A DNA stretch of 44,993 nt from JBHIFB01 sp046760905. Its GTDB lineage: Bacteria; Gemmatimonadota; CAZMKB01. Position 1 is the first letter of the stretch, and every line of letters begins with the position of its first letter. Made by a program: the position numbers and the translations under genes. Shown here in pieces: positions 15,303-23,352 of this stretch. The notes beneath the pieces were generated by a model that saw only the letters and a list, made by a program, of their open reading frames with translations, searched no databases and had not been told where the DNA came from. The stretch lies in assembly GCA_046760905.1 (NCBI GenBank), contig JBHIFB010000007.1, positions 1-44,993 of the forward strand, given 5' to 3'.

Positions 15303-17174
15303 ATGACGCGGGTTAGGATTGGAATCAATTTGATCGCATCCTGCTTCATATTGACGATGACCGGCTTCCCGGTACTGTTCGCCTCGGATTACAGACATGT
15401 CGAACCCGGCGTCGTATTCCATGAAACTATACTTGTGCCGGGACTTGAGAATAAGATGTCGCTACCTCGCACGATGACGGTTTTGCCGCCCGGTGTCGTG
15501 ATCGATTCCAGCTACTTCGATTGGCAGGCGAATGGGAGCCTGGGCAAGCGAATCTGGGCAAATTCAGATGGCAGTGTACACGTCACGTACATGAAAAGCA
15601 CTGATGAGAGCCATGATGATCGAGGGATGTATTACTATTACGCAAACGAATCCGGTCAGCAATTCATTCCATCCGGTAACATCGCTACTTTCAAGAATGG
15701 ATACGGCTGTATATCGGCCTACCCGGCCACAACACCCGATGTGGGTGCAACTGCCGTTATCAGCACGCACGATTACAGTACTTATGAATCCTTTACATTC
15801 GTCGACTCAATGCAGGGCCTGGGTAATTTCACTGGATTTACTGCCGAGGCAGACAGCCAGGTCATCTGGCCAAAGATAACAGTAAACTCGGATGGTTCTA
15901 TGACGATGATAGCAAGTGTCCGCTTCGGTCAAATGGCGAATGGCATATTCAGGAATGTCGGCTACGTTAGGGCGGCGGGTATGGTGAGCGGCTTCAACAG
16001 GCTCTGGAATTTTTTTGGAAAGCCCTGGCACGATTGGAATAACGGAGACATGGAATGGCCCGCTGTTCAATCCGGCGATAACGGAAAAGTGGGAGTTGCT
16101 GTCCCGGATTTCGCCGCAAATATCCACTTCTACGAATCTACCAACGCTGGCATATCCTTTTATGAAACGGTGATTCGGCCAGCAGGTCTGGATACCATTG
16201 ACCTGCCGCCGCTTCCTGACACCCTCGCGACGGTGTTTCTGCCATGGCAGAACGTTGATATCGTTTATATCGGCGAAGAGCCGCACATAGTCTTCACGGC
16301 ACTTCAAGCAGCGCAGGATCCCGATCTAGGATTGATACTTTACGACTACGGAGCAAGGATCTTGCACTGGAGCCCCTCAACAGGCATTGACACGGTGGTC
16401 GTTTCAGAGTTTCAGGGAGCGGTGCCGTCAGAGGAAGAGACATTCTTATATGGAGGTTTGAACCACACATCCATCGACTGGCCTCAGATAGGTACGTCCC
16501 CTGACGGAAAAACCATATACATCGTTTACGTGGGTTTTAATCCTGACGATGTCGATGATATAAACGGAATCTCTTTCGGTGACATCTACTGTGTATATTC
16601 AACCGACAACGGAGAGTCCTGGTCAGCACCAGCGAATATCTCAAATCCCGAAGGACTTTACACTGGCACGGACGACAGATATCCGAGCATTGCCCCGGTA
16701 AACCACAGTGCCTCGATGGAGCCGGGCAAGGATGTCTACATCGTCTACCAGTCTGACAATACGGCTGGATCCTCTGTCTGGGAGGAAGAGCCCGCGAACT
16801 GGGATTATCTGTTATTCACAGGATTTAATCTTGAATTTGCAACGGGCATGGAGCGGGATGAGAAGGGACCGACCCCTCATCCTTTGGCCCTCTCACTCAA
16901 TCAGAATTTTCCGAATCCATTCAATCCGGCGACAACAGTATGTTTCGACGTTCATGGAGATCGGGGAATCAAGAAGCATGTGATTCTCATCGTGTATGAT
17001 GTCCGTGGCAGGCAGGTTAGGAGATTAGTTGATTCGGTGCTCGAGGCGGGTAGCCACAGAGTCATCTGGGACGGGAGTGATGACAGAGGTAAAAAGGTTT
17101 CTTCAGGACTTTATTTCTACGCGTTAAGATGCGGGGAAGTTTCAATAACCAGGAGAATGGTCCTCGTGAGGTGA
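15303..17174 (+). CDS. Secreted sialidase/BNR-like protein with FlgD-type sorting domain
   Basis: About 623 aa from ATG 15303, which gives a clean signal peptide (about 1-26). An in-frame ATG at 15204 overlaps the previous stop (ATGA) and would add 33 residues including another hydrophobic stretch, so the start is uncertain. The body has repeated Asp-rich turns such as 'SPDGKTIYIVYVGF' and 'STDNGESWSAP', typical of BNR/sialidase-like propellers. The last 85 residues hold NQNFPNPFNPATT followed by a FlgD-like Ig fold ending in RRMVLVR, a type IX-like sorting domain. It is paralogous to the protein at 41255. No catalytic residues were identified. Confidence 0.8.
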   Translation: MTRVRIGINLIASCFILTMTGFPVLFASDYRHVEPGVVFHETILVPGLENKMSLPRTMTVLPPGVVIDSSYFDWQANGSLGKRIWANSDGSVHVTYMKSTDESHDDRGMYYYYANESGQQFIPSGNIATFKNGYGCISAYPATTPDVGATAVISTHDYSTYESFTFVDSMQGLGNFTGFTAEADSQVIWPKITVNSDGSMTMIASVRFGQMANGIFRNVGYVRAAGMVSGFNRLWNFFGKPWHDWNNGDMEWPAVQSGDNGKVGVAVPDFAANIHFYESTNAGISFYETVIRPAGLDTIDLPPLPDTLATVFLPWQNVDIVYIGEEPHIVFTALQAAQDPDLGLILYDYGARILHWSPSTGIDTVVVSEFQGAVPSEEETFLYGGLNHTSIDWPQIGTSPDGKTIYIVYVGFNPDDVDDINGISFGDIYCVYSTDNGESWSAPANISNPEGLYTGTDDRYPSIAPVNHSASMEPGKDVYIVYQSDNTAGSSVWEEEPANWDYLLFTGFNLEFATGMERDEKGPTPHPLALSLNQNFPNPFNPATTVCFDVHGDRGIKKHVILIVYDVRGRQVRRLVDSVLEAGSHRVIWDGSDDRGKKVSSGLYFYALRCGEVSITRRMVLVR

Positions 17175-17203
17175 ATTCGTTCACATAAGGAGGCTGAATA
17201 GCA

Positions 17204-18253
17204 GTGAGTGTTTTGAGAAGAACGCCAATCGTGATAGCGGTGCTCCTCATCTTATATTATTTGGCAGGATGTTCACTCGATCCGTTGAAAGGCCTCTACC
17301 CTGAAACCCCATGGCCTTATACGGAAGAGGTAGGTCCTTTTCTAAGGATCACCTTCAACCCCGGCCCAGACAGGTACCCCGACTGGTCGATGGACGGTTC
17401 CCAGATCCTTTACTCCACCCGGGGCTTCGAGCCCTCGACGTTAGGGCATATTACGGTGAACGCAATTCCAGCCGCTGGAGGGACATCAAGGCGGCTTTCA
17501 CCGGCTTTTGCGAGAATAGATGAAAACCGATACCCCTGTTGGGCGGATGGGGATAAGAGAGTTGCATATGTCTCTTTCAGATCAATAACCTTTGGTGCTA
17601 TGGCGCCCACTATCACCGTTGTCGAGGTTGATAACATTGAAAAATTCAGTGAGAATCTGCTCGGATTGAATAGCCCCCTGGATCTGGCGATATCACCTGA
17701 TGGGGACGCAATCATATACAGCGATTATCTCACGATGGAAGCATATCATCCCGATTCAATGGTAGTCAATGGTGAAGAGGGCGCTTATACGAGGGAGTCA
17801 TTCATGTCAACTCTCATTACCTGCTTGTGGTATGCCCCTTTCCCGCCATCGGGTGAGGCAAACAGGATATTTGGAACCGAAGATGCAAGGGAAGTATGCT
17901 GGTCGCCGAATCCGGATTCTATCGCCTATTCGAAGGATGGATTTATCTACGTTACATCTCCACAGGAGGGGATTTCTGAAAGACTTTTCGAAGGTGAATC
18001 ACCGGCATGGTCCCCCGATGGATCAAGGATCGCCTGTACGATCGATGGTAACATTTTCATCTATGACCTTGCTACCGGTGAGAGGCATCAGATCACAACT
18101 GAGGGAGGCCTGGACCCGGCGTGGTCTCCAGACGGCGAGAGGCTTGCTTTCTCATGGGCGAAGGATGGAGGGGAATGGAATTATGACATATATATAGTGA
18201 ACCTGGATGACGTTTCTATGGCTAATGAGCCGGCTGCCGCAATTAAATTCTGA
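17204..18253 (+). CDS. Lipoprotein with TolB/PD40-type beta-propeller repeats
   Basis: 349 aa with a GTG start after AAGGAGG. The signal peptide ends in the lipobox LAGC, with the lipidated Cys at C23. PD40 (WD40-like) repeats are recognisable by 'YPDWSMDGSQILYSTRG', 'YPCWADGDKRVAYVSF', 'SPAWSPDGSRIACT' and 'DPAWSPDGERLAFSW'. It therefore folds at least partly as a TolB-like propeller in the periplasm or at the surface. It follows the secreted protein by 29 bases and is probably co-transcribed. A scaffold or binding role is likely; no enzymatic motif is visible. No clear terminator is seen before the convergent gene at 18340. Confidence 0.82.
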   Translation: MSVLRRTPIVIAVLLILYYLAGCSLDPLKGLYPETPWPYTEEVGPFLRITFNPGPDRYPDWSMDGSQILYSTRGFEPSTLGHITVNAIPAAGGTSRRLSPAFARIDENRYPCWADGDKRVAYVSFRSITFGAMAPTITVVEVDNIEKFSENLLGLNSPLDLAISPDGDAIIYSDYLTMEAYHPDSMVVNGEEGAYTRESFMSTLITCLWYAPFPPSGEANRIFGTEDAREVCWSPNPDSIAYSKDGFIYVTSPQEGISERLFEGESPAWSPDGSRIACTIDGNIFIYDLATGERHQITTEGGLDPAWSPDGERLAFSWAKDGGEWNYDIYIVNLDDVSMANEPAAAIKF

Positions 18254-18339
18254 AGCTAATGCGACCCACCGGAAATCAACAGAATCAGATCGGATGGACT
18301 TCTCAAAGAAAAACCTGGCAGCGACCTTTCACGGGGCCC

Positions 18340-18522
18340 TCACTGCTTGATGCCCCTCCACCGCTCGCGAAGCCGCCGGATGTTCACCCTGTGGAAGGGG
18401 AGACGTTGCTCTTCAGGCATCTTCTCCATGCATTCGGTGCAGGCGACATCACCATCGCTGTTGATGTAGGCCATATCAACACTGATTTGATCGTGGCACT
18501 TCGAGCACACAGGAAATTCCAT
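18340..18522 (-). CDS. Small zinc-ribbon protein (60 aa)
   Basis: Minus strand, ATG 18522 with GGAGGAG three bases before it; an upstream in-frame ATG at 18543 has no ribosome site. Two knuckles, CSKC (C6, C9) and CTEC (C29, C32), form a treble-clef or ribbon zinc site, followed by a basic C-terminal helix. It begins about 50 bases after the response-regulator gene on the same strand, so it is probably the last gene of that operon. It may act in protein or nucleic-acid binding; the function is unknown. Confidence 0.65.
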   Translation of the reverse strand: MEFPVCSKCHDQISVDMAYINSDGDVACTECMEKMPEEQRLPFHRVNIRRLRERWRGIKQ

Positions 18523-18573
18523 ACGCTCCTCCTCAGCCTTCATCTAATAACAGGTAGTGAAGGTTTAATTGAA

Positions 18574-19311
18574 CTATTGCCTTTGTTGGGTCTGGAGGAC
18601 GCCTTTAAGCTTTTCACACAACCTATCCAGATCCCTTGACTTGACTGTTTTTCTCGTTCTCTCCAGTACCTGGATTGTCTCTCCCAGTACGTCGAGGCTT
18701 GTGAGTCTTTTGCAGTTAAGGAGACGACACAGCTCGAATTTTTCCTCGGTTGCGGCTAATATTTCTATAAGTTGCTTTAGATCCAATAGAGAGTTCGCCA
18801 TATTGCTAAGTGATAGATCCAGAATGCTATCGGCAGGCATGTTTAATTCATACTTGCTTGTATCCCTGGCAACCTCCTCAAGTGTCAATAAATCATTAAC
18901 CCACACTTCCAGTCGACGCCGTATCTGGCGTGTGAGAACGTACACACGATGTTTTGAAATTGCGTACCGTACCTGCGCCAAGAGTTGACTGAATTCAATC
19001 GGCTTCACAAGATAAGATCTCACAGGCAGCCGTATCGATTTGATTGCGGAATCGAGTGAGGGGTAACCGGTGACTATGATCACCGGCATGCCCTCAGAAA
19101 TACGCGGGATGTCTTTAATGAACTCCAGCTTTGAGTTCCCGGGCATTCTGATATCTGCGATCAGTAGATCATAGTCAGTCTTGCTGATCATTTCGGCCGC
19201 ACTCGCGGCATCGAGGGCTGTGTCGCACTCGTAACCTTCTTTACGCAACAGATCTGAGGTCGAACAGAGGAAGGTTTCATCGTCATCTGCAAGAAGTATC
19301 TTTCCATACAT
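18574..19311 (-). CDS. Response regulator with helical, non-DNA-binding output region
   Basis: 245 aa. The receiver domain covers residues 1-120, with acidic pocket D9-D11, phospho-acceptor D53 in 'LLIADIRMPG', T81 and K103 in 'YLVKPIE'. The remaining 125 residues are helical and show no HTH, GGDEF or HD-GYP signature, so the output is probably protein-protein contact or phosphotransfer. It lies 19 bases after the histidine kinase gene and is most likely its partner. The ATG follows GAAAGGAGACATGAA, a good ribosome site. Confidence 0.88.
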   Translation of the reverse strand: MYGKILLADDDETFLCSTSDLLRKEGYECDTALDAASAAEMISKTDYDLLIADIRMPGNSKLEFIKDIPRISEGMPVIIVTGYPSLDSAIKSIRLPVRSYLVKPIEFSQLLAQVRYAISKHRVYVLTRQIRRRLEVWVNDLLTLEEVARDTSKYELNMPADSILDLSLSNMANSLLDLKQLIEILAATEEKFELCRLLNCKRLTSLDVLGETIQVLERTRKTVKSRDLDRLCEKLKGVLQTQQRQ

Positions 19312-19330
19312 TTCATGTCTCCTTTCGTTT

Positions 19331-20521
19331 CTAGTTTAACGGTATGGACACTCGAAAAACAGTACCTTTGTCTTTGCTGCTTTCGAAATCAATGGTTCCC
19401 TTCAATGCTCTCACAATGCTTCTTGTTATCGAGAGGCCGAGGCCCATCCCTCCTGTCTCCTGTATGCTCTTTGTTGTAAAAAAAGGTTCAAATATCTGTG
19501 ATTGAATGTCTCCAGGAATACCGCGTCCTTGATCTGAGATTTCGAGGTACAAGCTGTCATCTGTAGCCACTGCATTCACCGTGACAACGCCTCCTGGGGG
19601 CGAAGCTTCAATTGCATTCAAAATAAGGTTAAACAGTATCTGCCGCAATAAGCTCTCCGGCATTTGAACCCTAACAGATGCTCTGCTGATATCGCCTGAA
19701 AGAGAAACCTGTTGATTGTTGCTGTAGCCCTCCAGGATGGATATGACTTCGCTAACAGTCTCATCGACCTGAAATTCATGGACCGAGTCGTGATCTGGGC
19801 GATACAGGTTAAACATCTGTCGCACGATGCGTGCAATGTGTCCGATCTCCTTCTCGATTCGACCGACATATTCGTAATAGGTGTGATCACTGGGGATGGC
19901 GCTTTTTATCAATTCGAAAGAATTCTTAATTCCTCCAAGTGGATTGTTGATTTCATGGGCGACTCTGGCAGCCAACTGACCCGTGGCGGCAAATTTTTCA
20001 GTCTCTCTTAACATCTCCTCCAATCTCTTCCGCTCTGTGATATCAATGCCTGTGAAAATTATCCATTTGATGTCCCCTGCCGTGCTTCTCAACTCTCTCT
20101 TTGACCATGTAATGATGTGTTGCATACCATCTCTCGATGTCCATCGGCTTTCGAGGTGGCGTTGAAGTTCTACATCTCCCGGATCTTCTATTTTCCCGCC
20201 CTCTGTCATTAATTCCTCCGGCAACAGCCCCAGGTAACTGATCTGACACCCCTCAACCTCGCTTGCCAGATATCCCGTTAGCTTTTCGCACGCCCTGTTG
20301 AATCTTACGATCCTTCCCTCACTGTCGAGCACTATGATCAGGGCCATTGTCGTGTCGAGGATGCTTGAAGTGAAATTTCGCTCCTTTTTGAGGCGCTGGT
20401 TGCTGCTCACCAGCGTCCCAATAAGGACGACAATTAACATCAATATAACAGACGTCCCTATGATGATAGTCAATAAATAGCTTAATGAAGGGCCAGGCAC
20501 AGGAAAGCTCCCGCATAGCAC
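19331..20521 (-). CDS. PAS-domain sensor histidine kinase
   Basis: 396 aa. A single membrane helix (about 17-38) leads into a PAS domain (about 50-165, with 'GRIVRFNRACEKLTGY' and the PAC end 'GIDITERKR'). HisKA follows with phospho-acceptor H189 in VAHEINNP, then HATPase_c with N302 in the N box, DQGRGIP (G1) and GMGLGLS (G2). There is no periplasmic sensor domain, so the signal may come from the neighbouring multi-TM protein or from a PAS ligand. The start overlaps the end of that membrane-protein gene by 40 bases, indicating coupled expression. It phosphorylates the regulator encoded just downstream (inferred). Confidence 0.9.
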   Translation of the reverse strand: MLCGSFPVPGPSLSYLLTIIIGTSVILMLIVVLIGTLVSSNQRLKKERNFTSSILDTTMALIIVLDSEGRIVRFNRACEKLTGYLASEVEGCQISYLGLLPEELMTEGGKIEDPGDVELQRHLESRWTSRDGMQHIITWSKRELRSTAGDIKWIIFTGIDITERKRLEEMLRETEKFAATGQLAARVAHEINNPLGGIKNSFELIKSAIPSDHTYYEYVGRIEKEIGHIARIVRQMFNLYRPDHDSVHEFQVDETVSEVISILEGYSNNQQVSLSGDISRASVRVQMPESLLRQILFNLILNAIEASPPGGVVTVNAVATDDSLYLEISDQGRGIPGDIQSQIFEPFFTTKSIQETGGMGLGLSITRSIVRALKGTIDFESSKDKGTVFRVSIPLN

Positions 20522-21042
20522 AGGTTTGTAACGATATTCAATGAGGAATGAACCAGCCAGACATGTACTCCGCCTAAAATTACCTCACCAATCGCAAAGA
20601 TCATCATATTGCCCGCAAAATAAATCAACACTGCCGCTGCAGCCCAGAAGCGGCGATCCCTAATAAGTAGAATGTCATCCTCTTCATTCAATATATACAG
20701 GGTATAGAGCGATATTGCCGTGAGGATGAGACTCTCAAGTGTCCGGCTGTAGTTGTTGATCTGATCAAAACTCTCAAGTTGAAAAAGCTTGGCCCCGAGC
20801 CAAAAAAGCAGAAACAATGGTACGCTCAATCTCAAAATCTTTTCAAATGTTTTTTTCTTCTGCCAGAAAGAGAATACCAGCGCGAGGAAGCTATAATCAA
20901 CAACTATGAAGATGTTAAAAAGCCACAGGTTATAACTCTTATGGAAGGCTAAAGCTGCTGCAGCCCCTTCAACGGAGACAGCGATTACTAGAAAAGCCAA
21001 TAGGAGCTTCATCTCCTTACCGAGATGTCGGTAAGAATACAA
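20482..21042 (-). CDS. Multi-TM membrane protein, probable sensor partner
   Basis: From the conventional TTG start at 21042, 186 aa with about six hydrophobic helices and no recognised enzymatic motif. The frame stays open upstream to a stop near 21123. The extension 'IPVHCILSALSGLIPLIVG' is a clean extra membrane helix, which would give a 7-TM protein. An AGGAG at 21117-21113 lies seven bases before an ACG codon (21105), so translation may begin there with a rare codon. It sits between the CPPYC protein and the kinase; a membrane sensor feeding the kinase is a reasonable inference. I do not recognise the family. Confidence 0.65.
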   Translation of the reverse strand: MYSYRHLGKEMKLLLAFLVIAVSVEGAAAALAFHKSYNLWLFNIFIVVDYSFLALVFSFWQKKKTFEKILRLSVPLFLLFWLGAKLFQLESFDQINNYSRTLESLILTAISLYTLYILNEEDDILLIRDRRFWAAAAVLIYFAGNMMIFAIGEVILGGVHVWLVHSSLNIVTNLCYAGAFLCLALH

Positions 21043-21115
21043 GCCAACGATTAGGGGTATTAAACCTGATAGGGCTGATAAAATGCAATGAACTGGTATG
21101 CGCGTTAATTCACTC

Positions 21116-21430
21116 CTAACTATTCAGCTGATTAGCACTTCCACAATAAGGTGGACATGGTATGGACCACTCGAGAAGCTCTCCACCTATTAAGTCATTT
21201 TCACTTGCATCCACTCCTACCAATATCAGTACGGATGTTCCGTCATCCTTCTCAGCGTGATAGTAACGGATTCCCACACAGTTTTCCTGATTCAGAACTC
21301 TCTGGAGCGCCTCCTTCCCGAAGTAGCCGCCCAGTATTGCTCCGGAAGGTGCCTTTTCCCTGTAATTTCGTGTGAACTTACTTGCTTCCTCAAGCGTGAT
21401 CGTGTGGTTTTCGTTCCCCGTGAATGTCAT
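21116..21430 (-). CDS. Small conserved-looking protein ending in CPPYC
   Basis: 104 aa, soluble, no signal peptide. It starts with a helical 'EEASKFTRNYREKAP', then a compact alpha/beta part with 'FGKEALQRVLNQENCVGIRYYH' and 'LILVGVDASENDL', and ends with PCPPYCGSANQLNS. It resembles unannotated proteins I recall from Bacteroidetes with the same CPPYC tail, but no function is known to me. The two Cys of the tail could bind metal or form a disulfide. It is the first gene of the minus-strand signalling operon, and its stop codon overlaps the AGGAG of the next gene. Confidence 0.7.
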   Translation of the reverse strand: MTFTGNENHTITLEEASKFTRNYREKAPSGAILGGYFGKEALQRVLNQENCVGIRYYHAEKDDGTSVLILVGVDASENDLIGGELLEWSIPCPPYCGSANQLNS

Positions 21431-21488
21431 TTCCTACCCCCCTTCAGGATCTGATGTAAAATGCACAACGACGGCCATACCTTTATTT

Positions 21489-21517
21489 ATATTATTATAT
21501 TCATATAACTTTGTCAA
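21489..21517 (-). promoter_or_regulatory. Probable sigma-70 promoter of the signalling operon
   Basis: On the minus strand TTGACA (21517-21512) is followed after 17 bp by TAATAT (21494-21489) in a very A/T-rich stretch. A perfect TATAAT also occurs, but at a 12-bp spacing. The leader to 21430 is about 50 bases. Confidence 0.55.
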
Positions 21518-21719
21518 TGAGATCTGTACGAATGTCTGCGAATGGGCGTTGGTGAAATCCTTTTGAAATTTCCAGCAATAAATTAAGTGCCGGCCTATCC
21601 CTGCCGATAAGTCACATCATTTGAGGAGATCAATCGTATTCCCTCCTCTGATTCTCTCATCTACTACGTCCGGGAATAACTATGTATCTTAACTGATACA
21701 AGAATAACAGATAGGGCCA

Positions 21720-21748
21720 TTGACAGCAACTTACAAGCAATGTAAGTT
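21720..21748 (+). promoter_or_regulatory. tRNA promoter overlapped by 8-bp inverted repeat
   Basis: TTGACA (21720-21725) is spaced 17 bp from a weak -10, TAAGTT (21743-21748), preceded by TG (extended -10). A perfect inverted repeat, AACTTACA (21728-21735) and TGTAAGTT (21741-21748), fills the spacer and covers the -10, a typical place for a repressor site. The rest of the 21431-21778 gap shows no gene. Confidence 0.5.
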
Positions 21749-21778
21749 TATCATGTTGAAATGAGGACCTTGCAATAC

Positions 21779-21852
21779 GCCACCATAGCTCAGTCGGCCA
21801 GAGCGACGCACTCGTAATGCGTAGGTCGAGGGTTCGAATCCCTCTGGTGGCT
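21779..21852 (+). tRNA. tRNA-Thr, anticodon CGT
   Basis: Complete cloverleaf. Acceptor stem GCCACCA/TGGTGGC, D-arm GCTC...GAGC, anticodon stem ACGCA/TGCGT with loop CTCGTAA (anticodon CGT at 21813-21815, reading ACG codons), and T-arm GAGGG-TTCGAAT-CCCTC. The discriminator base is T and no CCA is encoded, so CCA must be added enzymatically. It lies about 30 bases after a promoter -10 and 32 bases before the phosphohexomutase gene, so the two may share a transcript. Confidence 0.95.
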
Positions 21853-21884
21853 TTTAATTTTCCACACTGTCATCATCTTTTCTC

Positions 21885-23264
21885 ATGAGCCTACGGAATA
21901 GGGATGGGAAAGCATCATCCGGCGAACTCAGGGTGAGCGTCTCCGGTATCAGGGGTATCGTGGGTGCATCAATGACGCCGGAAGTGGCTCTCAAGTTCTC
22001 GGCTTCTTTCGGAAACATTCTCGGCGGTGGCAAAGTCGTGGTGGGAAGGGACACGAGGCCGAGCGGTGAGGGGATCAAAGCCGCGGTCGTCTCGGGTCTA
22101 ATCGCCACAGGCTGTAGCGTTGTGGATGTGGGTATCGCACCAACGCCGACGGTGCTCTTTATAAGGAAGGAGCTCGGCGCAGCAGGGGCGGTTGTCGTGA
22201 CGGCGAGCCACAATCCCGGCGAATGGAATGCGCTAAAGCTGGCGGGTCCGGATGGAAACTTCATCCATGGAGACCTGAGCAGGAGGCTTCTTGAGACATA
22301 TGAAAGCGGTGAAATAAAATGGAACACATGCGGTGAGCTGGGAGTATACTCGAGCATGGACGGGATCGGCCCGCACGTGGAAGCGATCCTGAGCCTTCCG
22401 ATACTAAACACGGAAAGGATAAAGAATAGAGGCCTGAGGGTCATTCTGGATTGCGTGAACGGGGCAGGTTCTGATGCTGCGCAAGCCCTGCTTGCACGGC
22501 TCGGCTGCGATGTTATTCCCGTTAATTGTGAGAAAACCGGTATCTTCACGAGAGATCCGGAACCCGTTGCAGCTCATCTCGGTGAGCTCGAAGCCCGGGT
22601 CAAGGAGCGGAAAGCAGATATCGGCTTCGCACTCGACCCGGACGCCGACAGGCTCTCAGTTGTGGATGAGAAAGGGAGAGCTGCGGGTGAGGAGTTAACA
22701 CTTCCGCTCGTCGTCGATCTCATCCTCAGACACGAGAAAGGCCCAATCGTCATAAACCTCTCGACATCGATGATTGCCGAAGACATAGCAGAAGCACACG
22801 GCGTCCCCTCTTACAGGACCCCGGTTGGTGAGGTAAACGTGGCTCTTTTGATGAGGGAAAAAAGTGCCGTGATCGGGGGAGAGGGAAACGGGGGCATCAT
22901 GTATCCTGGGCTTCACATCGCAAGGGATGGGATCTGCGGAATGGCCCTTATCCTGCAGTATATATTGGAGAGGGGGGAATCTGTGAGCGAGATTGTGAGC
23001 GGCTACCCGAGCTATCATATGATAAAGAAGAAGATCGGGATAGGAGCCAGGAAAGCCGCTGATGTGCTTGATAAGCTCGAGGTAGAGGCATTCGGCGAAG
23101 TGAACAGGGAAGACGGCCTGCGGATCACAGGCGACGGTGCATGGGTCCACCTGAGACCCTCAAACACCGAGCCGGTCATGAGGATAATTGCAGAGGCGAA
23201 AAGCGGGGATGAGGCGAAAAAACTGGCCGCATTTTTCGAGGAAAAAATCATTGAGCTTTTATAA
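21885..23264 (+). CDS. glmM: Phosphoglucosamine mutase / phosphohexomutase
   Basis: 459 aa alpha-D-phosphohexomutase. The phosphoserine loop TASHNP gives catalytic S108. The Mg loop is DPDADR (251-256), the sugar loop GEGNGG (332-337) and the phosphate-binding loop RPSNTEP near the C-terminus. The N-terminus 'SVSGIRGIVG' is the usual entry of GlmM-type enzymes. Its place directly upstream of glmS favours conversion of glucosamine-6-P to glucosamine-1-P for peptidoglycan. GEGNGG, rather than the bacterial GEQSGH, is closer to archaeal-type phosphoglucosamine/phosphomannomutases, so mannose activity cannot be excluded. The Shine-Dalgarno is weak. Confidence 0.82.
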   Translation: MSLRNRDGKASSGELRVSVSGIRGIVGASMTPEVALKFSASFGNILGGGKVVVGRDTRPSGEGIKAAVVSGLIATGCSVVDVGIAPTPTVLFIRKELGAAGAVVVTASHNPGEWNALKLAGPDGNFIHGDLSRRLLETYESGEIKWNTCGELGVYSSMDGIGPHVEAILSLPILNTERIKNRGLRVILDCVNGAGSDAAQALLARLGCDVIPVNCEKTGIFTRDPEPVAAHLGELEARVKERKADIGFALDPDADRLSVVDEKGRAAGEELTLPLVVDLILRHEKGPIVINLSTSMIAEDIAEAHGVPSYRTPVGEVNVALLMREKSAVIGGEGNGGIMYPGLHIARDGICGMALILQYILERGESVSEIVSGYPSYHMIKKKIGIGARKAADVLDKLEVEAFGEVNREDGLRITGDGAWVHLRPSNTEPVMRIIAEAKSGDEAKKLAAFFEEKIIELL

Positions 23265-23352
23265 AGAGCATGTTATTTATTATCAGGTAGCTTCGAGGAC
23301 GCAAATCCACTGAATTTGTCTCGTATAAGTCATTCGCAAAAGGAAGGTAATC

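Noticed and set aside
21494..21517. TATAAT at 12-bp spacing in the signalling-operon promoter
   Set aside because: A 12-bp spacing is too short for sigma-70; the 17-bp TAATAT alternative is preferred.
23265..23352. Possible glmS ribozyme in the gap before glmS
   Set aside because: The gap is only 88 bases and shows no ribozyme core or matching pairing, so it is too short and dissimilar.
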